From positions 1 to 16,303 of the forward strand of contig JOHN01000102.1 in NCBI GenBank assembly GCA_000719695.1: 16,303 bases of DNA, in the 5' to 3' direction. Below are positions 14,037-16,303 of this stretch, piece by piece. Under the pieces are notes generated by a model. It was not told the origin of the DNA and made no database searches. It saw only the letters and a list, made by a program, of their open reading frames with translations. Within the stretch, counting starts at the first letter, position 1; each line of letters starts with the position of its first letter. Source of the stretch: Streptomyces sp. NRRL F-6131 (GTDB lineage Bacteria; Actinomycetota; Actinomycetes; Streptomycetales; Streptomycetaceae). The position numbers and the translations under genes were made by a program.

Positions 14037-14692
14037 CGCGACATCTCCGGAAGTCCGAGCAGGAAGTCTGCGGCGTCGACCGCGGTTTCAGCGATGTGGT
14101 CGGGGGGCGGGCCCGGGACGGACCAGCCGCGGCCAGCCGAGATCCAGATGGTCCGCAAACCGGCCGCGCCGGCCCCAGCGATGTCCGTCACCGGGTTGTC
14201 GCCGACCATCCAGGCATCAGCCGGAAGCGCGAATCCGCATCGCGACGCCGCGATGCGGAACGCCTCGGACTCCGGCTTGCGGGCGCCGACATCTTCCGAG
14301 ATGCACACCGCATCCACGTGGTCGAGGATGCCCGCGGCGGCGAGCTTGGCCCTCTGAATGTCCGTCGGGCCGTTGGTCAGCACGCCCACCGACCACCCCT
14401 CCGCCCGAAGCAGGTCGAGTCGGGCCAGTGTCCCTGACTCGCACACGGCGTTTGCGGCCATACCGATGAGGTAGTTGCTCCAAAGCTCCTCTGCCGACTC
14501 GACCAGGCCGAGGGCTGCACGTAGATCCGCGAACGTCTCGGGCCGCGCGCGTTCCCGTAGCGCCTCGGTCAGAGTCTGTGCGGCCTCCGGTGAAAGACGC
14601 TGATCAGCAGTGAAGTCCGCCACCCATGCGGTCACCGCACGGCCTCGGTTGATCAGCGTGTCGTCGAGGTCCATGAGGACGAGCCTGCCCAC
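14033..14692 (-). CDS. HAD-superfamily hydrolase, phosphatase-like (219 aa)
   Basis: All four HAD motifs are present: VLMDLDDTL (5-13; nucleophile Asp8, Asp10), VLTNGP (104-109; Thr106), RKPE (138-141; Lys139) and VGDNPVTDIAGA (163-174; Asp165, Asp170). A helical cap lies between motifs I and II. Usual function is hydrolysis of small phosphate esters. GTG at 14692 follows the TAG of the nuclease gene with no gap, with AGGGA upstream; a downstream ATG at 14674 (MDLDDT) is a less likely start. Coupled to the dehydrogenase gene. With the two kinases running towards it, a phosphorylated-metabolite theme emerges, but no pathway can be named. Confidence 0.87.
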   Translation of the reverse strand: MGRLVLMDLDDTLINRGRAVTAWVADFTADQRLSPEAAQTLTEALRERARPETFADLRAALGLVESAEELWSNYLIGMAANAVCESGTLARLDLLRAEGWSVGVLTNGPTDIQRAKLAAAGILDHVDAVCISEDVGARKPESEAFRIAASRCGFALPADAWMVGDNPVTDIAGAGAAGLRTIWISAGRGWSVPGPPPDHIAETAVDAADFLLGLPEMSR

Positions 14693-15775
14693 CTAGTGAT
14701 CCCTGAGTCGCTTGAGAAAGACTTGAACCAACTTATCAAGTTCCGCGTCGTCACTGGTCTCTTCCACAAGGATCCGCTCGATATGGACGACGCCGCTGTT
14801 CCTCCAATGGCGGTCTCGCGTGCCATCCGCTCCCCTTCGGCCAGAATGGTGAGGCCCGTCCACTTCAATTATCCCAGCCCGACCGCCGCGAATTACGACA
14901 AAGTCTGGCGTCCACATATTTCCGGCGCCAACCCTACCCGTAGGAAGCGGAAAAATGGAGATTGTCGTATCACTTGAAAGGGCCGCCTGCGCCCGCTTCA
15001 GGGCATCATAGACTCGAACCTCTTCCAGAGAGTCAAATACACATCCGTCGCGAACAATCAGCGGCTTGCCGGTCTGACTCTTCGACCGCCTAGCCTGATT
15101 AGACGCCGCATCCCCAGACAACTGACTCTGGAGACGCTGGCGCCAGTCGGGGCCAATCGACGGGAGGGCAGGAATAGCCACAACGGTCGATATATCAATC
15201 CCCCGCCTGTCCGCAACGGTGCAGAGAACCGGCTTCAGTTCCTCGAGCACGGCTTCGGTAAATCGAGAAACCAGAAAGGGCGGAACTATAAGATTCGCCT
15301 CCTTCCAGTCAGCATAACCCTCCTCGCGCGATAAGATCTCAATTCGCTCCACGTCAAGCATAAGTGTCGCGACTCGCGAATTTCCCTGCTCGTGCAAAAG
15401 GAAAGCCGTCTGCCCCAGCATTACCTCAAGATCCGATGGGGCCTTCTCCACAATTGGCCACGCTTTCGCAGATATGCCCATCGGGACGGCAGTCGGGGTT
15501 GGATCATTCGGCCCAATGAGCAAAACTTTGCACTTTGCTCCCATTGCACTCTGGACAGCTTCATCCAGGATATCCATACATCCGGGCGTGCCGTTGAATG
15601 ATTCCAGTGAATTGTTGTTCTCGAAACGCACCACCACGACAGAGGAGTCAGAAGACTTCAACTGCGCATTTTGCGAGAGCAAAATCCATGGGAAGCGTCG
15701 GCGCTCCTTCACTGCGGCCAGGATCGCCGCCCAGTGCTCCAACAGGTTAGCCCCGCCGTTGACTCCCACAGACAT
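14693..15775 (-). CDS. DnaX-tau-like domain fused to PD-(D/E)XK nuclease-like domain (360 aa)
   Basis: Start is ATG 15775 (MSVGVNGGANLLEHW) with GGAGG 5-9 bases upstream. Residues ~12-85 (HWAAILAAVKERRRFPWILL, then SQNAQL, a beta stretch, and SFNGTPGCMDILDEAVQSAM) closely resemble the C-terminal domain of actinobacterial DnaX (DNA polymerase III gamma/tau). The middle (about 135-220) is unassigned. Residues 240-360 look like a DUF559/Vsr-type nuclease: FDSLEEVRVYDAL, MWTPDFVVI (Asp291), AGIIEVDGPHHSGRRGADGT (Glu304, Asp306), then a helix and ERILVEETSDD. A TTA codon at 15332-15334 (Leu148) implies dependence on the bldA tRNA. Base composition is clearly lower in GC than the transfer genes, suggesting separate acquisition. 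Possible antiphage or anti-plasmid nuclease keyed to the replisome; function inferred. Confidence 0.8.
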   Translation of the reverse strand: MSVGVNGGANLLEHWAAILAAVKERRRFPWILLSQNAQLKSSDSSVVVVRFENNNSLESFNGTPGCMDILDEAVQSAMGAKCKVLLIGPNDPTPTAVPMGISAKAWPIVEKAPSDLEVMLGQTAFLLHEQGNSRVATLMLDVERIEILSREEGYADWKEANLIVPPFLVSRFTEAVLEELKPVLCTVADRRGIDISTVVAIPALPSIGPDWRQRLQSQLSGDAASNQARRSKSQTGKPLIVRDGCVFDSLEEVRVYDALKRAQAALSSDTTISIFPLPTGRVGAGNMWTPDFVVIRGGRAGIIEVDGPHHSGRRGADGTRDRHWRNSGVVHIERILVEETSDDAELDKLVQVFLKRLRDH

Positions 15776-16051
15776 GCTGCCTCCGTCCTCAACTGGACCA
15801 AGGCTAGGGGGTGGCGCAGACACTCGGCAGCTCGCTCGGCAGATTCGCACTGGCACGTAGACCCCGAACCGCCCGCACACCAGGGGAGCTGAGCCGCGTC
15901 TCCCAGTGCGGAACGCCCCAGGAGGTTGGGAGAACCCCGGGAGAAGATCTTGATGCGAGAGCCCCTCGGGGCAGACCAGAGCTAACGCACACCGACACCC
16001 TGACCTGGCCGTTCGTTCACTTGTGCAGGTCTGCCGTCGACCCGAACGTCA
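15776..16051. other. Gene-free element end
   Basis: No convincing gene on either strand. It should hold the promoter of the leftward nuclease operon (TAGCCT in CCCTAGCCTTGG on the minus strand, about 30 bases before the ATG, is a weak -10) and possibly integrase arm sites beside the att core. CCCGAA (16041-16046) faces TTCGGG (16052-16057) exactly at the border. Confidence 0.5.
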
Positions 16052-16095
16052 TTCGGGACGAAGAGGCCGTGGGTTCAAATCCCGCCACCCCGACC
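16052..16095 (+). pseudogene. 3' half of tRNA-Pro(CGG): attachment site (att) of the element
   Basis: TTCGGGA (16052-16058) is an anticodon loop with CGG anticodon. CGAAG is the 3' anticodon stem, GTGGG-TTCAAAT-CCCGC (16069-16085) a full T-arm, and CACCCCG plus A (16086-16093) the 3' acceptor strand and discriminator of a tRNA-Pro. The matching 5' half (CGGGGTG... and the CTTCG stem strand) is absent upstream. A tRNA duplicate that starts at the anticodon loop is the classic crossover footprint of tyrosine-integrase elements, and pSAM2 uses a tRNA-Pro gene. The intact tRNA is expected at the other end of the element. Confidence 0.85.
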
Positions 16096-16101
16096 CAGTA
16101 C

Positions 16102-16140
16102 AGAGGCTCTGCCGGAGAAATCCGGCAGAGCCTCTCTCTT
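16102..16140 (+). terminator. Strong terminator downstream of the tRNA-Pro remnant
   Basis: A perfect 15-bp stem (16102-16116 with 16121-16135), GAAA tetraloop and a following CTCTTTGTT. It starts 6 bases after the tRNA end, as expected for the native tRNA-Pro terminator in the host chromosome. Confidence 0.9.
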
Positions 16141-16303
16141 TGTTGCACGGCCCCCTGGGTGATCGACCCTCAGGGGCTCGGAAGGCACGCATGATCGCGA
16201 GACGTGGGCCGGGACACACGACTGTGTCCCGGCCCACGTCGTGTTCGTGCCGGGGCGGGCGACCCGGGGCACGGTGGGGGTGAGGTGGAGTCAGGGGGTG
16301 GGG
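16136..16303. other. Presumed host chromosomal flank, no gene identified
   Basis: Beyond the tRNA terminator no reading frame has convincing coding character. The high-GC tail at 16241-16303 could be the 3' end of a leftward host gene (a TGA on the minus strand near 16291-16293), but too little is present to judge. Confidence 0.4.
16201..16240. terminator. Perfect 18-bp hairpin in host flank
   Basis: Bases 16201-16218 pair with 16223-16240 without mismatch around a CGAC loop. Probably a bidirectional terminator for the convergent host gene on the right. Confidence 0.75.

Larger units (their letters stand above)
1..16095. mobile_element. Partial integrated actinomycete conjugative element (AICE, pSAM2-like)
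   Basis: Seen: a single FtsK/TraB-type translocase, DUF2637 and small membrane spread-type proteins, a short GntR regulator divergent from the transfer operon, a repeat block beside traB, and a 3' tRNA-Pro fragment at the right edge. Known: AICEs such as pSAM2 move double-stranded DNA with one TraB protein, are controlled by a GntR repressor, and insert into the 3' part of tRNA genes; pSAM2 itself uses a tRNA-Pro gene. Inferred: the element runs leftwards out of the window, where integrase, excisionase and replication initiator genes should lie. None of those is visible here, so the left boundary and the ability to excise cannot be judged. Confidence 0.8.

Noticed and set aside
16000..16095. 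Complete tRNA-Pro gene
   Set aside because: No 5' acceptor strand, D-arm or 5' anticodon stem is present upstream of the anticodon loop.
15811..16194. Plus-strand 127-aa frame across the att site
   Set aside because: Runs through the tRNA fragment and terminator and has no recognisable motif or good ribosome-binding site.

Overview
The window looks like Streptomyces or a close actinobacterial relative. GC is very high, third codon positions are almost all G/C, GTG starts are common, and the protein families are those of Streptomyces conjugative elements. Nearly all of it appears to be one end of an integrated AICE (actinomycete integrative and conjugative element) of the pSAM2 type. The right border falls in a truncated 3' half of a tRNA-Pro(CGG) gene at about 16052-16095, followed by a strong terminator and presumed host chromosome. 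Integrase, excisionase and replication genes are not visible and would be expected to the left of base 1.

Layout. (1) About 10772 down to 1: a long, tightly packed, leftward transfer operon, several of whose junctions are 4-bp ATGA/GTGA overlaps. In order of transcription it holds a zinc-ribbon protein, a small protein, a DUF2637 membrane protein with a heptad-repeat coiled coil and a C-terminal HTH, two tandem paralogous small proteins, a stand-alone RapZ C-terminal-domain protein, a large basic membrane protein, the FtsK/TraB-type DNA translocase, a repeat-rich non-coding block (candidate clt locus), two small spread-type membrane proteins, a Cys-rich small protein, an unknown protein and a DNA cytosine methyltransferase cut by the window edge. 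(2) 10773-10997: a divergent control region with an inverted repeat and a matching half-site, next to a short GntR repressor gene (rightward) that ends in a clear terminator. (3) 11610-13174: a rightward two-gene operon of an HTH-kinase fusion and a guanylate-kinase-like protein. (4) 15775 down to 13191: a convergent leftward operon of a DnaX-tau-like/PD-(D/E)XK nuclease fusion, a HAD hydrolase and a 6-phosphogluconate-dehydrogenase-like oxidoreductase. (5) 15776-16303: element end, att site and host flank.

How it fits together: the GntR protein probably represses its own promoter and the transfer operon through the TGAGGCAGAG sites. TraB would bind the repeat block just downstream of its own gene and move double-stranded DNA, and the membrane and spread proteins would carry the element between hyphal compartments. 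Cargo next to the att border (kinases, HAD, dehydrogenase, nuclease) is accessory. The nuclease gene is visibly less GC-rich, carries a TTA codon and joins a clamp-loader-like domain to a nuclease; it is the best candidate here for an undescribed defence or anti-competitor function.
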